From Caldalkalibacillus mannanilyticus JCM 10596 (lineage in GTDB: Bacteria > Bacillota > Bacilli > Caldalkalibacillales > JCM-10596), in assembly GCF_000615945.1 (NCBI RefSeq), contig NZ_BAMO01000008.1, forward strand, positions 46,085-110,084: a stretch of DNA of 64,000 nt, read 5' to 3'. The translations under genes were made by a program, and so were the position numbers. The notes beneath the pieces were generated by a model. It worked only from the letters and a program-made list of their open reading frames with translations, ran no database searches and was not told the origin of the DNA. Below are positions 1 through 7,365 of this stretch, in pieces (within the stretch, counting starts at the first letter, position 1; every line of letters starts with the position of its first letter).

Positions 1-87
1 TTGAAACTTTTCTAATCCATGAATGAAGAATATAAGTCCTACGACCACTCTTAAAATAAAGGCACCAATCTCATACTTTTTTGTCAT
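1..87 (-). CDS. DoxX family membrane protein, N-terminal part (runs off the window)
   Basis: Only the first 29 codons are present. They begin with ATG at 87, preceded by AAAGGAG about 12 nt upstream on the minus strand. The visible peptide has a short basic start, then a hydrophobic helix ending in FFIHGLEKF. This matches the first helix of DoxX/CatD-type membrane proteins, which carry a G-x-x-F-hhHGxxK pattern. In Bacillus subtilis, CatD works with the CatE dioxygenase in catechol and quinone detoxification. Here the gene lies just downstream of an extradiol dioxygenase on the same strand, which fits that role. The family call rests on a short fragment. Confidence 0.6.
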   Translation of the reverse strand, partial: MTKKYEIGAFILRVVVGLIFFIHGLEKFQ

Positions 88-147
88 TTAATTTTTTCTC
101 TCCTTTAATTACTTTAGTTTTTTTACGTACATGGCATTTATCTTTTC

Positions 148-182
148 ATATCTCACTTCTCACATCTCGCATCTCACTTCTC
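148..182. repeat. Degenerate heptamer tandem repeat
   Basis: Five 7-bp units follow each other: atatctc, acttctc, acatctc, gcatctc, acttctc. On the minus strand the unit reads GAGAAGT or GAGATGT. This is close to the AAGAAGT heptamer repeated six times at 28464-28505. The tract lies in the spacer between the dioxygenase gene and the DoxX gene. Confidence 0.7.
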
Positions 183-205
183 ATATTATTAGAGTATTGG
201 GATGC

Positions 206-973
206 CTAGAATTGTATTCCTAGATAGCTTAGTGTTCCTAAATCATAGCTGCGATGGAGTACCTTGGGGGTAGAAGCTGGATCACCACTGCCAAAAGCAA
301 GGAACAGCGGAACAAAATGCTCTGCTCTTGGCACAGCTAATTGGGCATGAGGAGCGAGTTCGTCATAGTTGAATAAGGAATCCAAATCTCTCCTTTGGAT
401 TTTGTTGATCAGCCATGTATCAAATTCAACAGCCCAATCCTCTGGGGTCTGCTGTCCCCACTTTATCTTTCTTAGGTTATGCACCGTTCCCCCACTTCCA
501 ACAACCAAAATATCCTCTTTCCCTAAGCCACGCAAGGCTTCCCCTATGCGGAATTGTTCCTTCATAGGAAGGGCTGGATTGACAGAAAGCTGGATCACAG
601 GGATATTCGCCTCAGGATAGACTCGATGCAATAGGGTCCAAACACCATGGTCTAAGCCGCGTGTTGTATCTAATTGAACAGGAAGCCCTTGTTGTTCGAA
701 GCGTTCTTTGAGCCTCAAAGCAATTTCGGTAGAGCCGCGGGCAGGGTATTGAATAGCATAGAGCTCATCAGCAAAGCCTCCAAAATCGTATATGGTATCA
801 TATTGATCCTCTCTAGATGAAATATGGATGAGATCACTTTCCCAATGAGCCGTAAAAATAACAATAGCTTTGGGACTGAATTGAGAGGATAAAGTTCCTA
901 AAAACTGAGTATAGGGGGTATCTTCAAGTGCAATCATGGGCGATCCATGGGCTAGAAATAAAGCGGGTATCAT
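206..973 (-). CDS. DODA-type (LigB/YgiD-like) extradiol ring-cleavage dioxygenase
   Basis: A 255-residue protein of the class III extradiol dioxygenase superfamily, at the usual length of YgiD/4,5-DOPA dioxygenases. These metal-dependent enzymes open catechol-type rings. Family histidines are visible: His9 (LAHGSP), His43 (TAHWES), His109 (LDHGVW), His165 (GTVHNL) and His220 (RAEHFVP). The ATG start at 973 follows an excellent AAAGGAGG site. The gene is divergent from a YodB-like HxlR regulator, and a DoxX gene follows it. That context suggests control by quinones or catechols, an inference from B. subtilis catDE and yodB/catR logic. The physiological substrate is not evident. Confidence 0.88.
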   Translation of the reverse strand: MIPALFLAHGSPMIALEDTPYTQFLGTLSSQFSPKAIVIFTAHWESDLIHISSREDQYDTIYDFGGFADELYAIQYPARGSTEIALRLKERFEQQGLPVQLDTTRGLDHGVWTLLHRVYPEANIPVIQLSVNPALPMKEQFRIGEALRGLGKEDILVVGSGGTVHNLRKIKWGQQTPEDWAVEFDTWLINKIQRRDLDSLFNYDELAPHAQLAVPRAEHFVPLFLAFGSGDPASTPKVLHRSYDLGTLSYLGIQF

Positions 974-991
974 TTGTACACCTCCTTTTAG

Positions 992-1066
992 TTACTTAAT
1001 GTAAGTAAGTATAATAAAATTATTAATTTACGTCAAGTTAGTAATTTATTATATGTAATTAAGTAA
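992..1066. promoter_or_regulatory. Divergent control region with paired HxlR-type half-sites
   Basis: Between the dioxygenase and the HxlR gene lies a perfect inverted repeat, TTACTTA-ATG-TAAGTAA (992-1008). The 9-mer TTACTTAAT at 992-1000 recurs as its exact complement ATTAAGTAA at 1058-1066. Both flank a very AT-rich stretch that must hold the two divergent promoters. HxlR regulators such as YodB and CatR bind short dyads in this kind of position. Assignment to the adjacent regulator is inference. Confidence 0.5.
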
Positions 1067-1115
1067 TCGAATACGTCTTTTGTGGTATGATAGAAATCAT
1101 AGGGGGTGTGTACAT

Positions 1116-1427
1116 TTGAATCAATCATCATTGTGTCCAAAACTGGAAAAAGGCATGCAAATCATAAGTAAACGTTGGACAGGATTAATTATTTATCAGC
1201 TTCTTTCTGGACCCCAACGCTTCTGTGCCATTGAATCTGCTTTTCCCATCAGTGGAAGGCTGTTATCAGAGCGCTTAAAGGAATTAGAGCAGGAAGGAAT
1301 TGTTAAGCGGGATGTATTTCCGGAAACACCGGTACGAATAGAATATTCTTTGACAGACAAAGGGTTAGCTCTTGAGCCCATTATTCGAGATATAGAAAAA
1401 TGGTCGCATACTTGGCTAGAACTGTAA
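1116..1427 (+). CDS. HxlR family regulator, YodB-like redox sensor
   Basis: A small winged-helix regulator. I chose the TTG at 1116 because AGGGGGTG sits 6 nt upstream; an earlier in-frame TTG at 1080 lacks a site. The protein then begins LNQSSLCPKLEKG. The CPK motif matches the position of the conserved redox-active Cys6 of B. subtilis YodB, and downstream SKRWTGLIIYQLL and LSERLKELEQEGIV are classic HxlR helices. YodB-type proteins repress quinone and azo detoxification genes until this cysteine is modified. It is divergent from the dioxygenase and only 16 nt before a thioredoxin-like gene, so it probably controls one or both sides. Confidence 0.82.
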   Translation: MNQSSLCPKLEKGMQIISKRWTGLIIYQLLSGPQRFCAIESAFPISGRLLSERLKELEQEGIVKRDVFPETPVRIEYSLTDKGLALEPIIRDIEKWSHTWLEL

Positions 1428-1443
1428 TGACTGGGGGAGAAGA

Positions 1444-1968
1444 ATGAAGAATACATGGTTTTTTATGATCATTGTAGTCCTTGTTGTGGGCTATACTATT
1501 TATCAGGGGCAGACGGAAAAGAATCTGGAAGTGGATCAAAAGCCGCAAACAGGTTTTCAATCACCTTATTTTGAGTTAGAACAGCTGCATGGTGCCGAAA
1601 AGATTCAGCTTGCTGATTTGCAGAAGCCTGTGATGATCAATTTTTGGGCTTCATGGTGTGGACCCTGTCGCATAGAAGCTCCAGATTTTACGGAGGTTTA
1701 TGAGAAATATCAGGATGAAGTAGAGTTTTACGCGATTAATATCACCAATAAAGATAAGCTAGAAAATGTAAAAAGCTTTGTAGAGGAATTTACTTTTACC
1801 TTTCCTATTCTCTTAGATCATGATGGGGCAGTAAGTGAGAGATATCAGATTTTTTCGATTCCAACGACCTTTTTTGTCAATAAGGACGGGATGATCGAGC
1901 ATCGAGTGAACGGCATTATTTCCAAGGCAGAGCTGGAATTGCAGCTTAAGAATTTGGTGGGGAGATAA
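1444..1968 (+). CDS. TlpA/ResA-type membrane-anchored thiol-disulfide oxidoreductase
   Basis: A 174-residue protein with an N-terminal signal anchor (residues 5-20) followed by an extracytoplasmic thioredoxin fold. The active site WCGPC is at 71-75, and the cis-proline of SIPTTF is at residue 140. Length and layout fit ResA/TlpA proteins, which reduce disulfides outside the membrane, for example in cytochrome c maturation. GGGGGAG precedes the ATG. It sits between the YodB-like regulator and an Lgt-like membrane protein whose start is 1 nt after this stop, so the two are almost certainly cotranscribed. Its partner and substrate are not evident. Confidence 0.85.
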   Translation: MKNTWFFMIIVVLVVGYTIYQGQTEKNLEVDQKPQTGFQSPYFELEQLHGAEKIQLADLQKPVMINFWASWCGPCRIEAPDFTEVYEKYQDEVEFYAINITNKDKLENVKSFVEEFTFTFPILLDHDGAVSERYQIFSIPTTFFVNKDGMIEHRVNGIISKAELELQLKNLVGR

Positions 1969-1969
1969 G

Positions 1970-2692
1970 ATGTTTACGATACCTGAAAGCATTCAAGTAG
2001 GCCCCTTTGTTTTGCCCCTGCCGTTCCTTTTGTTGGTCATGACGGCTTTACTCTCCACCTATTTCATCTATAGAAAGTGTCAGCATAAGGATCTGACCTA
2101 TAAACAATGGTTTGATATTGTCACGAGCGGGATTGTGGCGTATCTTTTGGTATGGAAGCTCTCTGCCCTCTTATGGGACCCCATGATGCTAGTTAGAGAT
2201 CCGTGGATGGTGCTGGTTCAGGATGGAGGAGTGGCAGGGAAAATAGGAGGGGGTGTGATAGGGCTTTATGTGCTGCACCTCTCTACTAAAAAAGAAAAGG
2301 TTTCCTTCCTTCTGACCCTTGATCTCTTCGCCTATTGGTTGTTGATCACCTATACTCTCTATGCGCTTCTACTGCCAAACTATGGCTACCCTACTTCGCT
2401 TCCTTGGGGTGTTCATTTCGAAGGTTCACAATATGCCTACCATCCTGTTCACTGGTATTCATTCATTGTTGGAGGACTTCTCTTAACCTATCTTCATCGT
2501 CAGCAATCCACTTTTGGGACAGGAGAATATACCTCTTATGTTCTATTATTAAGCGGTCTAGGTTCTCTATTTATTTCAAACTTCACCTTCCAGAGCGCTT
2601 TTCTGTTGGGACTTTCGATGCAGCAATGGATGTTTATGAGTATGGTGCTTTTCGGAGTAGGCTTCAGGCTGGCAATCAAAAAGGGAAGCTAG
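1970..2692 (+). CDS. Degenerate prolipoprotein diacylglyceryl transferase (Lgt)-like membrane protein
   Basis: A 240-residue polytopic membrane protein. The segment from RDPWMVLVQDGG through GKIGGGVIG resembles the Lgt region around HGGL, and LPWGVHFEG with YHPVHWYSF resembles the PWG...RHPxQLYE region. The Lgt histidine of HGGL appears replaced (GKIGGG), and the GRxGNFxNxE signature is not visible. It therefore looks like an Lgt-fold paralogue with a different job rather than an active lipoprotein transferase. It is translationally linked to the upstream TlpA-like thioredoxin, which suggests a redox or membrane-partner role. One cysteine is seen near residue 37. Family call moderately sure; function unknown. 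Confidence 0.6.
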   Translation: MFTIPESIQVGPFVLPLPFLLLVMTALLSTYFIYRKCQHKDLTYKQWFDIVTSGIVAYLLVWKLSALLWDPMMLVRDPWMVLVQDGGVAGKIGGGVIGLYVLHLSTKKEKVSFLLTLDLFAYWLLITYTLYALLLPNYGYPTSLPWGVHFEGSQYAYHPVHWYSFIVGGLLLTYLHRQQSTFGTGEYTSYVLLLSGLGSLFISNFTFQSAFLLGLSMQQWMFMSMVLFGVGFRLAIKKGS

Positions 2693-2700
2693 CTGCTTCC

Positions 2701-3126
2701 CTACGAGTTTTTGGGACGAATCATCAAGAGCAAAATAGTAATCAGGGTGAAGGCTGTTAAGGCGAGGAAAGGTATCGTGATAAAGCCCAGCCAATTGATA
2801 TATTGAGCATGGCAGGGAACGCCTTGTGCACAGGGTTTGATGGCAGCAAAGCCGGGAACCTTTTGAACTAAATAATGGTACAAGGAGATGCTTCCTCCAA
2901 TAATGGAGAGAGGAAGGACATATTTCTTGATCCTAGTATCCTCATAGAAAGCGGCAATACCCAGAAACACAGCTAAGGGATACATGGCAATCCGCTGGTA
3001 CCAGCAGAGTTCGCAGGGGATAAACAAACGAATTTCACTAAAGTATAGACTTCCTAGAGTAGCGACTGTTGCTACTAACCAGGCTAGATACAAGTAGAGG
3101 GACGAACGATTGGCAGAGGATCTCAT
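2701..3126 (-). CDS. bdbC: Disulfide bond formation protein BdbC (DsbB family)
   Basis: A DsbB-family quinone-linked oxidase of 141 residues with about four membrane helices. Both cysteine pairs are visible: CELC (38-41) in the first loop and C99...C105 (CAQGVPC) in the second. It reoxidises its partner BdbD. The ATG at 3126 follows GGAGAG with 8-nt spacing and lies 1 nt from the bdbD stop codon. A longer in-frame reading starting at 3204 would run inside bdbD and is unlikely. BdbC and BdbD introduce disulfides into exported proteins. Confidence 0.9.
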   Translation of the reverse strand: MRSSANRSSLYLYLAWLVATVATLGSLYFSEIRLFIPCELCWYQRIAMYPLAVFLGIAAFYEDTRIKKYVLPLSIIGGSISLYHYLVQKVPGFAAIKPCAQGVPCHAQYINWLGFITIPFLALTAFTLITILLLMIRPKNS

Positions 3127-3127
3127 C

Positions 3128-3823
3128 TTATTTGCTCTCCAATCCTTGCTCAATAAGCTCCACAATTCGTTCATAGTCGAAAGGATTTTCAACCATCGTA
3201 CCATTAATGAAGATGCTTGGAGTTAACTCAATCTGATATTCATCAACCAGTTTTTGGTCAAGCTGTACCTCTTGCAGAAAGGTTTGCTTCGCCAGATCAT
3301 CCTTGAAGGCCTGGATATCAAGATCAGGTACGGACCTCTGAGCAATTTCTACGAGTTTCTCAGGGGTTACCCATAAATCATCGTGATTGATATGATCAGG
3401 TTGTTCATGAAACACCTCTTTATGGAAGCTCCAGAAGGATTCAGGAGAATGCTTCCAAACCGATTCACTAGCTAGAGCAGCCAAGGTAGACTCTTCCCCA
3501 TGGAACAAGACATTAATGTAGGAAAAGCTTATTTTTCCTTGATCGATAAAATCTTTTTGTAATTGAGGAAACACATTCTCACTCCATGCCTTACAAGCTG
3601 GACATTTGTAATCTCCAAATTCCACAACCGAAACCAAGGCATTAGGGTCTCCTAGCGTGGGTTGATTTTCAATAGGAGGAGGGGTGTCGAAGCTGATTTC
3701 GTTCTTTTTCTCCTCTTCCTGGGAGTTTAGAATGACAAAGGCGGAAAGGGCGATAATGATTCCTAGGGTAATGAAAATTAATAATTTCGTATTCACACTG
3801 CTTGTTGAACGGTTATTTGACAC
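3128..3823 (-). CDS. bdbD: Thiol-disulfide oxidoreductase BdbD (DsbA family)
   Basis: A membrane-anchored DsbA-like thioredoxin. Numbered from the ATG at 3841, it has a hydrophobic anchor at about residues 19-38 and a CPAC active site at 80-83 after EFGDYK. A helical insertion follows, then TPSIFINGT with the cis-proline. It oxidises cysteines of exported proteins and is recycled by BdbC, encoded 1 nt downstream. I favour the GTG at 3823 because AGAGGTG lies 8 nt before it; the ATG at 3841 (six codons longer) has no visible binding site. The pair converges on the TlpA/Lgt-like genes. Confidence 0.9.
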   Translation of the reverse strand: MSNNRSTSSVNTKLLIFITLGIIIALSAFVILNSQEEEKKNEISFDTPPPIENQPTLGDPNALVSVVEFGDYKCPACKAWSENVFPQLQKDFIDQGKISFSYINVLFHGEESTLAALASESVWKHSPESFWSFHKEVFHEQPDHINHDDLWVTPEKLVEIAQRSVPDLDIQAFKDDLAKQTFLQEVQLDQKLVDEYQIELTPSIFINGTMVENPFDYERIVELIEQGLESK

Positions 3824-3979
3824 TAGACGTACACCTCTCATTACTAGATCGTAGTTTTATCTTATTTTTACATCAAGTTCTACCAAAAAAGTCTACAAAC
3901 AAAAAGAGAAACTTCCCATAATATAGTATACAAGAAATGAGTAGGAAAAGCATACCCTTTATCAAGGGGGGATTACACA

Positions 3980-4711
3980 ATGGGGAACATGGTCTTTATT
4001 GCCCTAATTGGGTTTGTATCATGCTGTGCGGGAATGATCATAGGAGGCATTTTTTCTACATTATTTAAGAACCTTCATCCAATCTTTATTCCTATTATTT
4101 TTTCTCTTTGTACAGGTTTTATCGTAGGTTTAGTCACGATAGATATTTTGCCAGAGAGCATCCATATAGGAGGATATTCACCAACGATCATCGGGTTGCT
4201 CTTAGGAGGCTTTTTCTACAAGTACTTACATAAGATCTCTCATATCATTTCGATCAATACCAAGGATTCATTACTAAAAACGGGACTTGTCATGGCACTT
4301 AGCATTTCTCTGCATAATTTTCCGAGCGGGTTAGCGTTAGGGGCAAGTGCCAATGATACGTTTATCCACTCGATGATTATGACCATGATTTTACATACCA
4401 TTCCTGAGGGGATTGCAATCATGACTCCCATACTACTTGCAGGCTATTCGATCGCAGCTCTGATTCCTATTAGTCTCTTTGTTTCGTTTCCTGTAGGACT
4501 TGGAGCTTTGTTAGGGAGTACCGCTTTATTTGAAGCAACGTGGGTTTTTTCCATTCTGATTAGCCTGTCTATGGGCATTGTTCTTTTTATGACGATCAAA
4601 GAAATCTTTCTAGAATCCTTGAAGAAAATGAATGTCTGGCTCTGTCTGTTTTTTGGCATGAGCGGCTTTCTGCTTATTGTGTGGCTATCTAGTCATCATC
4701 ACCATATGTAA
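3980..4711 (+). CDS. ZIP family divalent metal transporter
   Basis: A 243-residue integral membrane protein of the ZIP (ZupT-like) family. The two metal-binding helix motifs are clear: SLHNFPSGLALG and LHTIPEGIAIM, each with the conserved His...Pro-Ser/Glu-Gly pattern. The C-terminus ends in HHHH, which may also bind metal. ZIP proteins import zinc, iron or manganese. AAGGGGGG precedes the ATG. It is probably monocistronic or paired with the downstream acetyltransferase. No Zur box was seen upstream, in contrast to the metallophore genes at 20 kb. Confidence 0.87.
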   Translation: MGNMVFIALIGFVSCCAGMIIGGIFSTLFKNLHPIFIPIIFSLCTGFIVGLVTIDILPESIHIGGYSPTIIGLLLGGFFYKYLHKISHIISINTKDSLLKTGLVMALSISLHNFPSGLALGASANDTFIHSMIMTMILHTIPEGIAIMTPILLAGYSIAALIPISLFVSFPVGLGALLGSTALFEATWVFSILISLSMGIVLFMTIKEIFLESLKKMNVWLCLFFGMSGFLLIVWLSSHHHHM

Positions 4712-4747
4712 CAATTGAAATGATTTTACTATAGGAGGCAATCATCG

Positions 4748-5257
4748 ATGAGTTTGACTCAACACTCTATTTCAAGAATTGAATTAGTAAACTACGAAGA
4801 GAAGCATAATGAGGTCCTTTATTCTTTTCAGCTACCACCAGAACAAGGGCAATTTACGGGACTACCCCAGGAGATGCTTCCGGTAATAAAAGAAAGTGCG
4901 TGGAAGGTTCCTATTGTTATTATGCACAATGAGATTCCAGTAGGTTTTTTTATCTTAGAAACAGGACAGCGGGTAAAGGATCATACAGATGAAGCACATG
5001 CCATGCTACTCACTGCGTTTTCTATAGATCATCGTCATCAAGGACAAGGCTTTGCCAAGCAAGGGTTGTTGCTCTTACCCGACTTTGTATCCCGCCATTT
5101 TGCGGAGATCAGAGAGGTTGTCCTTGCGGTGAATCATAAGAATACAGCGGCTTTTCACCTCTATACCAAGGTAGGCTTTCAAGACCAAGGAAAAAGAAGA
5201 ATAGGTCCACTAGGCGAACAAATTATTTTGCATCTACCTATCACAAAAAATATTTAA
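4748..5257 (+). CDS. GNAT family N-acetyltransferase
   Basis: A 169-residue GNAT enzyme. The acetyl-CoA-binding motif A region is readable as LLTAFSIDHRHQGQGFAKQG, and motif B as VNHKNTAAFHLYTKVGF. Length is normal for a single-domain GNAT. TAGGAGG precedes the ATG at 4748. The acceptor substrate cannot be told from the sequence. It ends just before a strong terminator (5264-5311). Confidence 0.85.
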   Translation: MSLTQHSISRIELVNYEEKHNEVLYSFQLPPEQGQFTGLPQEMLPVIKESAWKVPIVIMHNEIPVGFFILETGQRVKDHTDEAHAMLLTAFSIDHRHQGQGFAKQGLLLLPDFVSRHFAEIREVVLAVNHKNTAAFHLYTKVGFQDQGKRRIGPLGEQIILHLPITKNI

Positions 5258-5263
5258 CTGTCT

Positions 5264-5311
5264 AAATCCTTTGAGATCAAGGAAATGAACCTTGATAGTA
5301 AGGGATTTTTT
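5264..5311 (+). terminator. Terminator after the acetyltransferase gene
   Basis: An outer stem AAATCC (5264-5269) pairs with GGATTT (5303-5308). A perfect inner stem, ATCAAGG/CCTTGAT (5276-5282/5290-5296), lies inside. The structure ends in a run of T. Confidence 0.7.
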
Positions 5312-5319
5312 ACTGAATA

Positions 5320-5367
5320 AGAAAGTATAAATTTTTGTATAATCTTTAATAAAAATTTATACTTTCT
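5320..5367. other. Long perfect AT-rich hairpin, 17-bp stem
   Basis: Arms 5320-5336 and 5351-5367 are perfect reverse complements over 17 bp (starting AGAAAGTATAAA), with a 14-nt loop. No T-run follows directly on the plus strand, so it is not a standard terminator. It sits in a 312-nt gene-free stretch between the acetyltransferase and the ugp operon. It could be part of a small RNA with the next hairpin, or a remnant of a small mobile repeat. Confidence 0.6.
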
Positions 5368-5376
5368 GGCAGCATG

Positions 5377-5448
5377 AAAAGCTTCCTCTAAAGAAGGACT
5401 AGAGGACCTCTTCGAAAGGGCTTCGATAGAAGCTTTTTTTATTTTTTT
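5377..5448 (+). terminator. Branched terminator-like structure, possible small RNA 3' end
   Basis: The base stem AAAAGCTTC (5377-5385) pairs with GAAGCTTTT (5429-5437) and runs into a long T-rich tail. Inside it CTCTA/TAGAG (5386-5390/5400-5404) forms a hairpin. CTTC at 5421-5424 can pair with GAAG at 5429-5432 in competition with the base stem. It lies before the PhoP-like box, so it insulates the ugp promoter or ends a small transcript. Confidence 0.45.
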
Positions 5449-5455
5449 AAGGCTT

Positions 5456-5505
5456 TGTAAGAGGAATGTAAACGGGATGTTAATTTTCTGTAAATCTATC
5501 ATAAT
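5456..5505 (+). promoter_or_regulatory. PhoP box (four repeats, 11-bp period) and -10 of the ugp operon
   Basis: Four hexamers at 5456, 5467, 5478 and 5489 read TGTAAG, TGTAAA, TGTTAA and TGTAAA, each exactly 11 bp apart. On the reverse strand they are TTTACA, TTAACA, TTTACA and CTTACA. This is the Bacillus PhoP pattern TT(A/C/T)ACA with 5-nt spacers. A -10-like CATAAT follows at 5500-5505, so the box takes the place of a -35. It implies induction at phosphate starvation. Orientation relative to the operon is reversed, which is the main reservation. Confidence 0.65.
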
Positions 5506-5569
5506 TTGCTAGGTTGAGGCATATGATTATGATATGTTTTTAACATATAAGGCAAAAGGGGGATGAAAG

Positions 5570-6520
5570 ATGTCCAAGGCATCCTTGGAAGAAATCACAC
5601 TTAGAAGGACGCTATCTAAAGAAATAGAGCGAAAAAGAGCTCTAAAAAAAGAATGGAGGTTGTTTTTCGAAGGTCTATTGTACATGCTTCCTGCACTTAT
5701 GATTCTGGGCTTGTTTTTGTTTTATCCCATGTTAAAAACCTTGTATTACAGCTTCTTCATTACCAATCCAAGGGGAGATACGGTGCTGTTCGTGGGCTTG
5801 GAGCATTATCTTCATTTGCTTCAATCGGAGAGCTTTCGTCAGAGCATGATTCAGACGTTTCTTTTTGTTCTCTATACCGTACCCACAGGCGTGATACTTG
5901 CCTTGTTTCTAGCGGTGATTGCGAATGAAAGAGTACGGGGAATTGAGTTTTTCAGAGTTATTTTTTCCTCCACCTTAGGGGTATCGGTGGCGGCGGGGGC
6001 GACTATTTGGCTCTTCCTGTTCCATCCCAGTATCGGATTATTTAATCAGGTACTGCAAAGCATTGGGCTGAGTCCCGTTGCCTGGTTAACCTCGAAAGAC
6101 TGGGCTTTATTTTCCGTCGCGATTCCAACCATATGGATGAGCGTAGGGTTTAATTTTATTATTCTGCTGGGAGGACTACAAAACATTTCAGATGAATTGT
6201 ATGAGAGTGCTCGGATAGATGGAGCGGGATATTTTACCCAACTATTTAAGATTACGCTTCCGATGCTTTCTCCCACCTTATTTTTTATTGTGACGGTCAC
6301 CTTAATAGGTTCGTTTCAATCCTTTGGACAAATTCATATTCTTACAGGTGGAGGACCAAATGAAGCGACAAATATTATTGTCTATTCCATCTATAAGGAA
6401 GCTTTTGAATTTTCAAGGTTTGGGACCGCCAGTGCACAAGCGATTCTCTTATTTATCATAATCTTGGTGTTCACAATTCTACAGTTCAAGGTCGGAGAAC
6501 GGAAGGTGCATTATCAATGA
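5570..6520 (+). CDS. ugpA: ABC transporter permease, UgpA-like (glycerol-3-phosphate type)
   Basis: A 316-residue MalF/UgpA-type permease. It has an N-terminal cytoplasmic extension, six membrane helices, and the EAA loop ELYESARIDGAGYFTQLFKITLPML that contacts the ATPase. It is the first gene of a three-gene operon (permease, permease, binding protein) behind a PhoP-like box. It overlaps the next gene by 4 nt. The substrate call follows from the clearly UgpB-like binding protein. No ATPase (UgpC) gene is present; a shared MsmX/UgpC ATPase elsewhere is likely, as is common in Bacillales. Confidence 0.82.
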   Translation: MSKASLEEITLRRTLSKEIERKRALKKEWRLFFEGLLYMLPALMILGLFLFYPMLKTLYYSFFITNPRGDTVLFVGLEHYLHLLQSESFRQSMIQTFLFVLYTVPTGVILALFLAVIANERVRGIEFFRVIFSSTLGVSVAAGATIWLFLFHPSIGLFNQVLQSIGLSPVAWLTSKDWALFSVAIPTIWMSVGFNFIILLGGLQNISDELYESARIDGAGYFTQLFKITLPMLSPTLFFIVTVTLIGSFQSFGQIHILTGGGPNEATNIIVYSIYKEAFEFSRFGTASAQAILLFIIILVFTILQFKVGERKVHYQ

Positions 6521-7326
6521 TACGAAAACTAGTGATCTATAGCTTGCTCTTCATATCTGCCTTTGCTCTTTTTTTTCCCATCTTGTTTGCTTTGCTTGCC
6601 AGCTTTTTAAGCTCGGCAGAATTGCATAGCGGAAACTATCTTCCTTCCAGCTTGCATTTAGATAATTATCGGAATGCCTTTGCCAGTGTTCCGTTGACTA
6701 AATTTCTAGTGAATAGCTTTATCGTTTCATCGACGGTGACGATTGGACAAGTGATCATTTGCAGTCTGACCGCCTTTGCGATTGTCTTTATTCCTTTTCG
6801 AGGGCGCAATTTCTTTTTCTTTTTGTTTATTTCTACGCTGCTCATCCCGTGGGAAGCTGCCATGATCCCCAATTTTGTCACGATCTTAAAGCTACAGTGG
6901 TTAAATACCTATTCAGCTATGACTCTTCCTTTTTTAACCACGGCTTTTGGGATCTTCTTGTTAAGACAGCATTTTATGACCCTTCCAAAAGAGCTATATG
7001 AATCCTCTCAATTGGATGGTTGTTCCCGTTTTCGATTCTATCTTTCTTTTGCTTTACCCTTATCAAAACCGATGATCATAGCTCTGGCGATTTACTCTTT
7101 TTTGACGACATGGAATATGTACCTGTGGCCTTTGTTAGTAACGAGCAATGAGTCAGTACGTACTGTACAAATTGGAATTAAAATGATGATCTCTCAAGAA
7201 TCATCCACCTCGTGGAACATGGTCATGGCAGGAGTTATTATTATTCTTATTCCAACCTTGCTTTTACTCATGCTAGGAATCAAGCATATTCGTCGAGGCT
7301 TAATGTCTGGAGCGTTAAAAGGATAA
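6517..7326 (+). CDS. ugpE: ABC transporter permease, UgpE-like (glycerol-3-phosphate type)
   Basis: A 269-residue MalG/UgpE-type permease with six helices and the EAA loop ELYESSQLDGCSRFRFYLSFALPLSKP. Its ATG overlaps the ugpA stop (ATGA), so the two permeases are translationally coupled and should form the heterodimeric channel. The binding-protein gene follows after 39 nt. The substrate specificity is inferred from that gene. Confidence 0.82.
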   Translation: MIRKLVIYSLLFISAFALFFPILFALLASFLSSAELHSGNYLPSSLHLDNYRNAFASVPLTKFLVNSFIVSSTVTIGQVIICSLTAFAIVFIPFRGRNFFFFLFISTLLIPWEAAMIPNFVTILKLQWLNTYSAMTLPFLTTAFGIFLLRQHFMTLPKELYESSQLDGCSRFRFYLSFALPLSKPMIIALAIYSFLTTWNMYLWPLLVTSNESVRTVQIGIKMMISQESSTSWNMVMAGVIIILIPTLLLLMLGIKHIRRGLMSGALKG

Positions 7327-7365
7327 TCATTAAACTGCTTTGCTAAAAATAAGGAGGAAATCAAA

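Noticed and set aside
5254..5502. 82-codon open frame on the minus strand
   Set aside because: No ribosome site, low-complexity Lys/Ser-rich product, and it covers the hairpins and PhoP-like box. The region is better explained as non-coding.
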